DNA of 64,000 nucleotides from UBA668 sp041918155 (GTDB taxonomy: Bacteria > Actinomycetota > Acidimicrobiia > Acidimicrobiales > Ilumatobacteraceae): NCBI GenBank assembly GCA_041918155.1, contig JAYRWH010000078.1, forward strand, positions 32,560 to 96,559, read 5' to 3'. The notes under the pieces are model-generated. The model ran no database searches, was not told the origin of the DNA, and saw nothing but the letters and a program-made list of their open reading frames with translations. Of this stretch, positions 15,227-23,075 are shown piece by piece. Position 1 is the first letter of the stretch, and every line of letters begins with the position of its first letter. The translations under genes were made by a program, and so were the position numbers.

Positions 15227-16519
15227 ATGCTGCGTAGTCAACTCAACTCCTACAGCGGTAACGATCCCATCTGGGGCTTCGTCGCCCTCGTGGGTTCGGA
15301 GCGCTTCACCGGCGCGGCCGCCGTGGGGCTCGACCCTCGGGTGCACCTCTATTCACTGGACGGCCGCATCTACTACGCGGAACGCGACGGGGACCTCCCG
15401 CTCAGTGCGCGCCTGGTGAACTGCGGTGCGCTCACGCCAACCCAGCTCGAGTATGGCGCTGTCGACGTTGGCGGCGCACAATCGCTCGCCCGCTTGTTCC
15501 ACCGCCAGCCGCTCGTCGATCGCGACGCGGTGGAGCTCACCATCGAAGGCGCGACCGACTCGCTGCTCGAGTCGGTGGCCAACAAGCCGGTGGGGATGCC
15601 CGAGGTGTTCCCTCTGCGTCACCACCCGGCCGGCATCCACCACTGGCTGCGGTCGGTCGCGGTAGCCGTTCCGCACTCCGATCGTGAGGAGGCCGCTCCC
15701 ACAGTGGAGCCGGCGCCGACCGACGTCGAAGTCGTCGAGACCGTCGCACCCGAACCCGTCGTTGTCGCACCCGAGCCCGCGCCGATCGCCGTCGAGCCCG
15801 AGCCGGATCCGGTCGCCGTGGAGGAACGCGTCGAGCCTGCGATTGTCGCTCCGGCGCCGCTGCTCGCCCCACTCTCGCTGCAGCCGCTCGTGCCGCTCAC
15901 CACCCCCGAGCCGGCGGCCCCCGAACCGCAACCCGTTCTCGCCGAACCAGAACCCGAACCGGAATCAGAACCCGAGCCCGAGCCCGCGGCGTCGGATCCA
16001 CTCATCTCGCGGCTCGCACCCCTGCCGTCGACCTCACCGCTCGACGTCAGCGCCCTTGGCGGCATGTTGGCCGACTTCGACGATCTCTCAGAGATGGAGG
16101 GCCTGCCATCGCTGAGTTCGGTCGCCTATCTCCCTTCTTCGTCGACCGACATCGAGCAGCCCTCTGCGCCGACACTCCCCACAGCGCAGCCACCGTCGTT
16201 CATGGCACCCACGTTCGACACGACGAGCGAGCCGACAGCGTTCGCCCCCGACTTCTCCGCTGCCGGGCCGCTGCCGAAGCTGGCGTCGGCTCCCATCGGG
16301 GTCGAGGAGCTGATGGCGAGCATTCCCGTCGATGGTGGGCGCACAGTGGGCGGTCAACCGCATAACCTTGCGGCCGTGGAGATCTGGGAACTCGTCGATC
16401 ACATGCTGGTCGACCCGGCCGCTGGTCCGACTGGCGTCTCGACCGGCAACGCCGGGCAGCACGAAGCGTCCGACGACAAGCGCGCGGGCCGTGGCCGGCT
16501 GCGAGGCCGGAAGGGCTGA
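15227..16519 (+). CDS. DUF4388-like domain protein with long proline/acid-rich tail
   Basis: 430 residues. Residues 1-~145 resemble the DUF4388/PATAN-type domain of bacterial signalling proteins: a WGFVALVGSERFTGAAAVG opening, DGRIYYAERDG hairpin and a helical part with GALTPTQLEYGAV. Residues ~155-270 are a low-complexity Pro/Glu/Val linker (PEPEPEPEP-like). The C-terminal ~70 residues (VEIWELVDHMLVDPAAGP) are less disordered. No signal peptide or TM. It is divergent from the conservon and starts an operon with the coiled-coil gene at 16525; a link with the Ras-like GTPase module is inferred from position only. Confidence 0.7.
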   Translation: MLRSQLNSYSGNDPIWGFVALVGSERFTGAAAVGLDPRVHLYSLDGRIYYAERDGDLPLSARLVNCGALTPTQLEYGAVDVGGAQSLARLFHRQPLVDRDAVELTIEGATDSLLESVANKPVGMPEVFPLRHHPAGIHHWLRSVAVAVPHSDREEAAPTVEPAPTDVEVVETVAPEPVVVAPEPAPIAVEPEPDPVAVEERVEPAIVAPAPLLAPLSLQPLVPLTTPEPAAPEPQPVLAEPEPEPESEPEPEPAASDPLISRLAPLPSTSPLDVSALGGMLADFDDLSEMEGLPSLSSVAYLPSSSTDIEQPSAPTLPTAQPPSFMAPTFDTTSEPTAFAPDFSAAGPLPKLASAPIGVEELMASIPVDGGRTVGGQPHNLAAVEIWELVDHMLVDPAAGPTGVSTGNAGQHEASDDKRAGRGRLRGRKG

Positions 16520-16524
16520 CCGCG

Positions 16525-17004
16525 ATGTCCGATGCGACCACCGACGACAAGATCGCACGGCTGGTCCATCTCGTGTTGGAGGCGGTTGATCACCGCCTGG
16601 CCGACATCCGCATCGAGCTGCAGCAACTCGACGAGCGCTTGGGCGCGGTCGAGCGGTCAGCGGCCAAGGCGTCGGCGCGTGCTGCGTCTGCTCCACTCGA
16701 CGACGACCGCGTCGAGCGCTTGAGGGCCGAGATCGACCGCGTCCGCGGACTCGTCGAGTCGCTCGCGGCGCGGCCGGCCGTGGCGGAGCTCGCCACCACC
16801 GTGCCGACGCTGCCATCCCTGGCCACCGTCGCCTCGCCGCTGCTGCCCACCGAGCCGGTGTTCTCCACGGCACCGGCGCCGAGCCTGGTCGACGCGCTTC
16901 CCACCGCGCCGCCGACCGACGAGTCCGAGCTGATCGATCTCGACCGGCTCAGCGACCTGCTGAGCGCACGGCTGAGTCAGCTCCACCTCCCAGGATCCAC
17001 CTGA
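16525..17004 (+). CDS. Small coiled-coil protein, unknown function
   Basis: 159 residues. Residues ~8-80 are strongly helical with heptad-like spacing (DDKIARLVHLVLEAVDHR then ADIRIELQQLDERLGAVE), predicted coiled coil. A Pro/Thr-rich linker follows, and the end has a short helix (LSDLLSARLSQLHLPGST). It begins 5 bases after the DUF4388-like gene, so the two are one operon. No known domain was recognised. It may be an oligomeric adaptor for the neighbouring signalling proteins (inference). Confidence 0.65.
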   Translation: MSDATTDDKIARLVHLVLEAVDHRLADIRIELQQLDERLGAVERSAAKASARAASAPLDDDRVERLRAEIDRVRGLVESLAARPAVAELATTVPTLPSLATVASPLLPTEPVFSTAPAPSLVDALPTAPPTDESELIDLDRLSDLLSARLSQLHLPGST

Positions 17005-17013
17005 GGGCGAGGC

Positions 17014-17739
17014 TCACTCGAGCGACGGGTGGGCCACGAACCGGGCGGCGACATCCGCATCGCCGACGATGTCGACGGCGTCGAGCGGCAGCCGCCGCCA
17101 GAGCACCAACAGCAGATCGCTTGCCGGCCCCCGCATGGCTGCATCGCCCTTGGCATGCTCGCGGGAGAACGCGAAGCCACCGTCGGTCTTGGGGCGCACG
17201 GTCCATTCGCCGGGCACGTCCGTGCAGTGGAGATGTACCGAACCGCCGACGGCCTGCGAGGTCTCGTCGGCGCCGAGGAAGTGATCGAGGAACTCGTCGA
17301 TGCCGTCGCTCGCCAGCGTCGCCTCGACGGCACGTTCGCGTCCGGCGGCGAGTTGGGCATCCCACAGGTGCACGGCGGTCTCGTGCGCCATGCGCCGCAT
17401 GACGAAACCGGCATCGCGCTGGTGTGACCATGTCCAATTCGCCTGCTGCGGGTGGGCGGCCGCGAGGACCGTGACGGTCTTCTCCAGGCCGTCGACGTAG
17501 AACTCGATGAGGTCGGAATCGGCCGGGCGGGGTGGCTGCACATAGCCCTCCCACGTATCGCGCTGCTCGCCAACAATCGTGCGCCAGAAGTGGTGCACCT
17601 CGGCCAGGTGCCAGGCGAGATCGGCGAGCGTCCAGCCCGGACACGAGGGCACAGGGGCCGCAAGATCGGTGTGCCCGCCGACTTCGGCGAAGGCGTTCCC
17701 GTCGCGGGCAAGGGCCGCCAGGAGGTCGTAGGGTTCCAC
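17014..17739 (-). CDS. Maleylpyruvate isomerase family (DinB-like) mycothiol-dependent protein
   Basis: 241-residue DinB-superfamily protein of the mycothiol maleylpyruvate isomerase branch. Metal-binding residues are visible as the His in ADLAWHLAEVHHFW and in MAHETAVHLWD. The N-terminal CPGWTLADLAWHL segment and the C-terminal domain with LLLVLWRRLPLDAV are typical. Function ranges from glutathione/mycothiol-type isomerases to unknown. GTG start at 17739. It is convergent with the coiled-coil gene (9 bp) and divergent from the S9 peptidase. Confidence 0.82.
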   Translation of the reverse strand: MEPYDLLAALARDGNAFAEVGGHTDLAAPVPSCPGWTLADLAWHLAEVHHFWRTIVGEQRDTWEGYVQPPRPADSDLIEFYVDGLEKTVTVLAAAHPQQANWTWSHQRDAGFVMRRMAHETAVHLWDAQLAAGRERAVEATLASDGIDEFLDHFLGADETSQAVGGSVHLHCTDVPGEWTVRPKTDGGFAFSREHAKGDAAMRGPASDLLLVLWRRLPLDAVDIVGDADVAARFVAHPSLE

Positions 17740-17764
17740 GAACCGATGCTGTCACAGCAGCCGC

Positions 17765-17770
17765 TACCGT
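17765..17770 (+). promoter_or_regulatory. -10 box TACCGT, leaderless spacing
   Basis: TACCGT ends 7 bases before the ATG at 17778. Confidence 0.55.
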
Positions 17771-17777
17771 CGCGGCC

Positions 17778-19790
17778 ATGTCCAGCCCCGAGACGACTCC
17801 TCACGCCGCAATCGCCGAGCGGATCATCGGCAACATCGCCCAAGCCAGTGCCCCTGCGGTGTCGCCCGACGGCCGCAACGTCGCGTTCGTGGTCAGCCGG
17901 GTCGACCTGGAGAAGAACAAGTACTTCTCACAGGTGTGGGTAGCGGCCGCTGATGGCAGCTCGGCCCCTCGAGCGCTCACCGGCGGGGACCACGACGCCA
18001 ACCCCACCTGGAGCCCCGACGGCACCAGCCTGGCCTTCACGTCGAAGCGCAGCGCGAAGAAACGCGAGACCACGCTGCACGTGCTGCCCTTCGGCCAGCC
18101 CGGCGAGACGCGCACGGTCGCTTCCATGAAGGACGGCGTGAACGCCCCGGCTTTCAGCCCAGACGGCCGCTGGATCGGGTTCGTCAGCCGCACTCCCGAC
18201 GAGCGCTACGGAGTTCCGGGCGCGGAGGACGGCGACACGAGTTGGCAGGCGCCGCGCAAGATCGACCGTTTCTTCACCCAGCTCAACGGTGAGGGCTGGG
18301 TCTACGACCGCCCGTCGCACGTGTACGTGGTGGCCGTTGACGGCACCGGCACGCCGCGTAATCTCACCCCCGGTGGGTTCCAGCACGACGGGGTGTCGTG
18401 GACGGCCGACTCGAGCGCGATCGTCACCTCCGCGCAGCGCCATGAAAGCTGGGATCTCGACTTCGCCGCCGACATCTACCTGGTGTCACTCGACGGGGTG
18501 GTGACCGAGCTCACCCACCAGACCGGCGTGTACGCCGCGGCGTCGGCCGCGCCCTCGGGTTCCCTCGTCGCCTTCCTCGGCATCGACGACGCCAGCACCT
18601 ACCCGCAGAACAGTCACGTCGCCGTGCTCGACCGGGCCACCGGCGGCGCCCACAGCTGGTTGTCGCGGGCGCTCGACCGAACCTTCGAGACCACTGCGGG
18701 CACGATCGCCCCGGTCTGGCTCGATGACGCCAACCTGCTCACCGCGGCGGAGGATCGGGGCGAGACCCACCTCTACCGTGTGCCCACCGACGGCTCGGGC
18801 CCGGCGCGGCTCACTTCCGGAGCCATCGCCGTCAAGGGCGCCCACGCCGCGGGCGGCACGATTGCCTACACGGCCTCCGCCGTCGATGCGGTCGCGGATG
18901 TGTTCGTGGTCGAGGTCGACGGCACGTCGCGGCGGCTCACCGCTTTCTCCGATGCCTACCGGACCACAGCCGCGCCGCTCACCTGGGAGCGCTTCGCCGT
19001 TTCGTGCACCGATGGCACCGGCGAGGTCGACGCCTGGATCATGCGCCCCGCCGGGTTCGATCCCGCGCAGCGCTACCCCGTACTGCTGAATGTGCACGGC
19101 GGGCCGCACACCCAGTACGGCGAGACGTTCTTCGACGAGGCCCAGATGCAGGCCGCCGCCGGTTTCGTGGTGCTGATGGGCAACCCGCGTGGCGGCTCGG
19201 GGCGCGAAGTGACCTGGGGCAACTCGATCATGGGATCCGATCACGAAGTCACCCCGGGCACGGGCTGGGGCTCGGTCGACGCCGACGACGTCATGGCCGT
19301 ACTCGATCACGCCCTCGCCGCCTATCCGTTCTGCGACGGCGAGCGGGTGGGCATGCTCGGCGGCAGCTACGGCGGGTACATGGCCACCCTGCTCGCCGGC
19401 CGCTTCAGCCAACGCTTCCGCGGAATCTGCAGCGAGCGGGCGGTCAACAACGCGCTGACCGAGGAGTTCACATCCGACATCGCCACCGTGTTCCGCGTCG
19501 AGCACGGCCCGCGCCACATCGACAACCCCGAGGCGTACCGGCGCATCTCCCCGATCCAGTACGTGCGCGACATCACGGTGCCGATGCTCATCGTGCACAG
19601 CGAAGAGGACTTGCGCTGCCCGATCAGTCAGGCCGAGGAGTTGTTCGTCGCCCTGCGGCTGTTGGGCAAGGACGTGACGTTCTACCGCTTCCCGGGCGAG
19701 AGCCACGAGCTGTCGCGCAGCGGCTCACCGGTGCACCGTCGCCAGCGAGCCGAGATCATCCTCGACTGGTTCACCGCGAAGCTGGCCTGA
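17778..19790 (+). CDS. S9-family serine peptidase (acylaminoacyl-peptidase / prolyl oligopeptidase-like)
   Basis: 670-residue cytoplasmic peptidase with an N-terminal WD40-like beta-propeller (SPDG repeats such as ANPTWSPDGTSLAF) and a C-terminal alpha/beta-hydrolase domain. The triad is visible: Ser in GGSYGGYMA, Asp in HSEEDLRCPISQ and His in FPGESHELSRSG. Length and order match S9C-type acylaminoacyl peptidases that cleave short peptides. No signal peptide. The ATG at 17778 is fixed by the TACCGT box; the longer frame upstream overlaps the divergent DinB gene. Confidence 0.9.
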   Translation: MSSPETTPHAAIAERIIGNIAQASAPAVSPDGRNVAFVVSRVDLEKNKYFSQVWVAAADGSSAPRALTGGDHDANPTWSPDGTSLAFTSKRSAKKRETTLHVLPFGQPGETRTVASMKDGVNAPAFSPDGRWIGFVSRTPDERYGVPGAEDGDTSWQAPRKIDRFFTQLNGEGWVYDRPSHVYVVAVDGTGTPRNLTPGGFQHDGVSWTADSSAIVTSAQRHESWDLDFAADIYLVSLDGVVTELTHQTGVYAAASAAPSGSLVAFLGIDDASTYPQNSHVAVLDRATGGAHSWLSRALDRTFETTAGTIAPVWLDDANLLTAAEDRGETHLYRVPTDGSGPARLTSGAIAVKGAHAAGGTIAYTASAVDAVADVFVVEVDGTSRRLTAFSDAYRTTAAPLTWERFAVSCTDGTGEVDAWIMRPAGFDPAQRYPVLLNVHGGPHTQYGETFFDEAQMQAAAGFVVLMGNPRGGSGREVTWGNSIMGSDHEVTPGTGWGSVDADDVMAVLDHALAAYPFCDGERVGMLGGSYGGYMATLLAGRFSQRFRGICSERAVNNALTEEFTSDIATVFRVEHGPRHIDNPEAYRRISPIQYVRDITVPMLIVHSEEDLRCPISQAEELFVALRLLGKDVTFYRFPGESHELSRSGSPVHRRQRAEIILDWFTAKLA

Positions 19791-19844
19791 CCAGGCCTTG
19801 GCCGTCGGCGGCGCCACGCCTCGTGGCCCGCGACGAGGCACCCG

Positions 19845-19850
19845 TAGGCT
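19845..19850 (+). promoter_or_regulatory. -10 box TAGGCT, leaderless spacing
   Basis: TAGGCT ends 6 bases before the ATG at 19857. Confidence 0.55.
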
Positions 19851-19856
19851 GACGCC

Positions 19857-21035
19857 ATGACCAATGTTGTGATCGTCGACGCCGCCCGTTCCCCCATCGG
19901 GAAGCGCAATGGCGGCCTCTCCACCGTCCATCCCACCGACCTCCTCGCCGCCGTCCAGAAGGCGATCGTCTCGCGCTCGGGCATCGATCCGGCCGAGATC
20001 GAGCAGGTCGTGGGTGGCTGCGTCAGCCAGGTCGGCGAGCAGTCGTTCAACGTCACCCGCACGGCGTGGCTCACCGCCGGACTGCCGATCAGCACCGCCG
20101 CCACCACGGTCGACACCCAATGCGGCAGCAGCCAGCAGGCCACAAACCTGGCCACCGCACTGGTGAAGGGCGGCGTCGTCGATGTCGCCCTCGCGTGCGG
20201 CGTCGAGGTGATGAGCCGCGTCCCGATCGGCAGCAACAGCAACAAGAACCTCGGCCTCGGCGTGCCGATCTCGAAGAACTACTTCGAGCAGTTCGAGTTC
20301 ACCTCGCAGTTCGAGGGTGCCGAGCGCATCGCCGACATCTGGGGCGTCACCCGCGCCGACACCGACGGGTTCGCGTTCGCCAGCCAGCAGCGCGCTATCC
20401 AGGCGTGGAACGAGGATCGCTTCGCCGGCCAGATCGTCGAGATCGAGGCCCCCGACCGCGACGAGGACGGCAACGCACTCACCACGACCCACCGGGTGAC
20501 GCGCGACGAAGGCATGCGCGAGACCACGCTGGAGAAGCTGGCGACGCTGAAGCCGGTGGGCCGCGAGAACGGGGTGCACACCGCGGGCAGTTCCAGCCAG
20601 ATCAGCGACGGCGCCAGCGCCGTGCTGATGATGAGCGAGGAGAAGGCGGCCGCGCTGGGGTTGAAGCCACGGGCGCGCATCGTCGACACGTGCCTCGTCG
20701 GCGTCGACCCGGTGCTGATGCTCACCGGCCCGATCGACGCCACCCAGCGCCTGCTCGCCCGCACCGGCCTGTCGATCGACGACATCGACGTGTTCGAGGT
20801 CAACGAGGCGTTCGCATCGGTGGTGCTCGCGTGGCAGAAGGCCGTCGGCGCCGACCCCGCCAGGACCAACCCGAACGGCGGCGCGATCGCCCTCGGCCAC
20901 CCGCTCGGCGCCACCGGCGGCTTCCTGCTGACCAAGGCGTTGTACGAGCTCGAGCGCACCGGCGGCCGCTACGGCCTGGTGAGCATGTGCTGCGGCGGCG
21001 GCCTCGGCACCGGCACGATCATCGAACGCCTGTAG
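19857..21035 (+). CDS. Thiolase (acetyl-CoA C-acyltransferase)
   Basis: 392-residue thiolase that cleaves 3-ketoacyl-CoA or condenses acyl-CoAs. The nucleophile Cys89 is in VDTQCGSSQQA, the NEAFA and GHPLGATGG motifs and the second Cys in MCCGGGLGTG are intact. The cluster of steroid-like acyl-CoA genes at the start of the window and the FadA5/FadA6-like sequence suggest beta-oxidation of fatty acids or steroid side chains; the substrate is not determined by sequence alone. Leaderless start supported by TAGGCT. Confidence 0.92.
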   Translation: MTNVVIVDAARSPIGKRNGGLSTVHPTDLLAAVQKAIVSRSGIDPAEIEQVVGGCVSQVGEQSFNVTRTAWLTAGLPISTAATTVDTQCGSSQQATNLATALVKGGVVDVALACGVEVMSRVPIGSNSNKNLGLGVPISKNYFEQFEFTSQFEGAERIADIWGVTRADTDGFAFASQQRAIQAWNEDRFAGQIVEIEAPDRDEDGNALTTTHRVTRDEGMRETTLEKLATLKPVGRENGVHTAGSSSQISDGASAVLMMSEEKAAALGLKPRARIVDTCLVGVDPVLMLTGPIDATQRLLARTGLSIDDIDVFEVNEAFASVVLAWQKAVGADPARTNPNGGAIALGHPLGATGGFLLTKALYELERTGGRYGLVSMCCGGGLGTGTIIERL

Positions 21036-21062
21036 CTGCCGGGCGGCGGGCGGCCCACGGCC

Positions 21063-21475
21063 GCGCCGGCCAGGGAGTTGCTCTGGAACGTCACGTTGGA
21101 TGAGTGCCTGTGGCTACCCGATCCGCGGAGCTGGACCGTCCATCAGCGTGATGGACGGTGGTTCGGCGAAGTCGCCGAGGAGCCGCCCGATCCGCCCACG
21201 CCGTCACTCGGGGTGATGCGGCACCCGAAGCAACGACGGTCGAGTGGCCAGGACCTGATGCAACCCTCACCACCCTGCGCGGCCTCTGGCGCCAATGGAT
21301 GGAGCTCGTCACGGCCCTCTCGGAGGAGGAGCTCGGGTCGGGAACGCTGACGCGGTTCCCAAACACCGACGGACGACCGTTCGTGCACGTTGTGGGCTGG
21401 GCTTCCATGGAGTTCACCAAGAACCTGGCCGAGATGTGTTTGCTTCGACGACTGCAAGAGGACGTGAACCGGTAG
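21063..21475 (+). pseudogene. Degenerate DinB-family gene (frameshift plus internal loss)
   Basis: Two pieces of a DinB-type protein lie in different frames. The first (from about 21063) reads ARELLWNVTLDECLWLPDP then RDGRWFGEVAEEPPDPP, the usual start of actinobacterial DinB proteins. The second (about 21240-21475) reads TLRGLWRQWMELVTALSEEE and NLAEMCLLRRLQED, the usual end. The middle section that normally links them (the WRLGHI-type helix) is missing, and no initiator or ribosome-binding site is convincing. It is best read as a decayed gene between the thiolase and the nuclease gene. Confidence 0.6.
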
Positions 21476-21528
21476 GCAACGGGTGCGGCCGGCTCGTTCC
21501 GTCACACCCTTCCGATAGAACGGCTGGC

Positions 21529-22017
21529 ATGCGCAAGTGGGCGTGGCTGCCGATCCTCCTCGTGGCGTGTTCGGCCGCGCCAAAGCACGAGATGCCCGGG
21601 GCGGTCGCACCAAACGCCACGCTCGTGAAGGTGGTCGATGGCGACACGATCGATGTCACTGTCGACGGCACCGAGGAACGGGTGCGGCTGATCGGGATCG
21701 ACACGCCAGAGACGAAGAAGCCCGACACACCGGTCGAATGCTTCGGCCCCGAGGCCAGCGCGTTCACCACCTCCCTGCTGCCCGAGGGCACGCCACTGAA
21801 TCTCGAGCGCGATGTCGAAGCGCGCGACAAGTACGGCCGCCTGCTGGCCTATGCGTACCTGACCGACGGCACGTTCGTGAATCTCGAAATCATTCGCCGC
21901 GGGTATGCCCACGTGCTGACGATCCCGCCCAACGTCGCCCATGCAGACGAGTTCGTGCAGGCGGCCCGCGCCGCGCACGCGGCAAACGCGGGGCTGTGGG
22001 GTGGCTGCAGCGGATAG
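21529..22017 (+). CDS. Thermonuclease-family (SNase-like) lipoprotein
   Basis: 162-residue exported nuclease. Residues 1-~14 form a short lipoprotein signal (LPILLVACSAAP, lipid attachment at Cys14). The SNase domain carries the calcium and catalytic residues expected: VVDGDT, VRLIGIDTPE (Arg, Asp, Glu) and RDKYGR (second Arg). It should cut DNA and RNA on the outer face of the membrane. A TAGAAC hexamer sits 7 bases upstream, a weaker match to the leaderless box. Its TAG stop forms the start of the next promoter box. Confidence 0.85.
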   Translation: MRKWAWLPILLVACSAAPKHEMPGAVAPNATLVKVVDGDTIDVTVDGTEERVRLIGIDTPETKKPDTPVECFGPEASAFTTSLLPEGTPLNLERDVEARDKYGRLLAYAYLTDGTFVNLEIIRRGYAHVLTIPPNVAHADEFVQAARAAHAANAGLWGGCSG

Positions 22018-22020
22018 CGT
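22015..22020 (+). promoter_or_regulatory. -10 box TAGCGT overlapping the upstream stop codon
   Basis: The TAG stop of the nuclease gene (22015-22017) begins TAGCGT, which ends 7 bases before the ATG at 22028. Confidence 0.5.
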
Positions 22021-22027
22021 TCGCCCC

Positions 22028-22873
22028 ATGAGCGCCGACCGGCCACTCGCTGAGCGTCTCGGACATTCGCCTGACACGCGCCTGGTGATCATCTCCTGCG
22101 ACGACCTCGGTAGCTGCCACGCGGCAAACGAGGGCGTCTTCGATGCGCTCCACCACGGGGTGGCCACCTGCGCCAGCCTGATGGTGCCGGCGCCGTGGGC
22201 TCGCGACGCGGCGATGCGGGCCCTGCCCACCGACGACATCGGCGTGCACCTCACCCTCAACTGCGAGCACGAGGCGTACCGCTTCGGGCCGATCACCCAC
22301 GCCCCCACATTGCTGTCGGGTGAGGGCGGCTTCCCCCGTGAAGTCGACGACCTGTGGGAGCACGCTGACCCCGCCGAGGTGCTGCGCGAGTGCCGCGCCC
22401 AGATCGAGCGGGCCCTCGCGTGGGGCATCGACGTCAGCCACCTCGCTCCACACCTGTCCGTGATCACGCTGCGCCCCGAGTTCTTCGACGTGTACCTGGA
22501 ACTCGCCGTCGAGTTCCGCCTCCCCATCCGCCTGCCGTCCACGATCACCGCCGAGCAGGCCGGGTTCCCCTTCCGCCGCCTCGCTGCGGACGAAGGCGTG
22601 GTGTTCCCCGACCACTTCGATCACGACTGGCGCGCCGGCAGCCGCGAGCGCGTCTACGACGCGATCCGCAACCTGGCCCCCGGCGTCACCGAGATCCATG
22701 TGCAGCCGGTGATCGACTCGCCCGAAGTGCGCGCACTCAGCCCGAGCGCCCCGCTGTGGATCGACGACCACGAGGTCGTCACTACCGATGCAACGCTACG
22801 CACACTGCTCGACGAGTCGGGTGCCGTGCGGATCGGGTATCGGGCGCTCAGGGACGCGATGCGAGTCGGCTGA
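22028..22873 (+). CDS. ChbG/HpnK (YdjC)-family carbohydrate deacetylase
   Basis: 281-residue protein of the YdjC family, metal-dependent deacetylases acting on acetylated sugars or hopanoid precursors. The metal ligands are visible in IISCDDLGSCHAANEGV, in GVHLTLN and in SHLAPHLSV. The start at ATG 22028 is set by the TAGCGT box; a longer frame upstream overlaps the nuclease gene. Its 3' end overlaps the convergent SCP2-like gene by 26 bp. Substrate unknown. Confidence 0.82.
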   Translation: MSADRPLAERLGHSPDTRLVIISCDDLGSCHAANEGVFDALHHGVATCASLMVPAPWARDAAMRALPTDDIGVHLTLNCEHEAYRFGPITHAPTLLSGEGGFPREVDDLWEHADPAEVLRECRAQIERALAWGIDVSHLAPHLSVITLRPEFFDVYLELAVEFRLPIRLPSTITAEQAGFPFRRLAADEGVVFPDHFDHDWRAGSRERVYDAIRNLAPGVTEIHVQPVIDSPEVRALSPSAPLWIDDHEVVTTDATLRTLLDESGAVRIGYRALRDAMRVG

Positions 22874-23075
22874 TCGCCGCCGCGGCGGAACCGTCGCGGA
22901 ACGCAGCCACCAGTTCGCCAGTGCTGCCGGTGCTCTTCAGCTTGCCCTGCATGAACGCGACGGCTGGATCGAGGGCCGCGTCAGCGGCGGCGAGCGTGAC
23001 CACCACCGCTGCGTCGTCGGGGCCTTCCACGGCTTCGTCGTTCTTGCCGAATGCGACGCGGTACTGGAGGCTCAC
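22848..23075 (-). CDS. SCP2-like sterol/lipid-carrier domain protein (75 aa)
   Basis: A very short SCP2-type domain: VSLQYRVAFGKNDEAVEG then VVVTLAAADAALDPAVAF and FMQGKLKSTGSTGELVAAF, the last matching the conserved QGK-x-K helix of SCP2 proteins, which bind lipid in a hydrophobic pocket. It is about two thirds of the usual ~100 residues. The GTG start (23075) overlaps the stop of the Mca gene by 4 bases (GTGA), so the two are coupled. The coupling of a lipid carrier to a mycothiol amidase is recurrent in actinobacteria, but its meaning is unknown. Confidence 0.75.
   Translation of the reverse strand: MSLQYRVAFGKNDEAVEGPDDAAVVVTLAAADAALDPAVAFMQGKLKSTGSTGELVAAFRDGSAAAAISRLASRP

Noticed and set aside
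18486..19706. A 406-codon open frame on the minus strand.
   Set aside because: Antisense to the catalytic half of the S9 peptidase; no domain or start signal.
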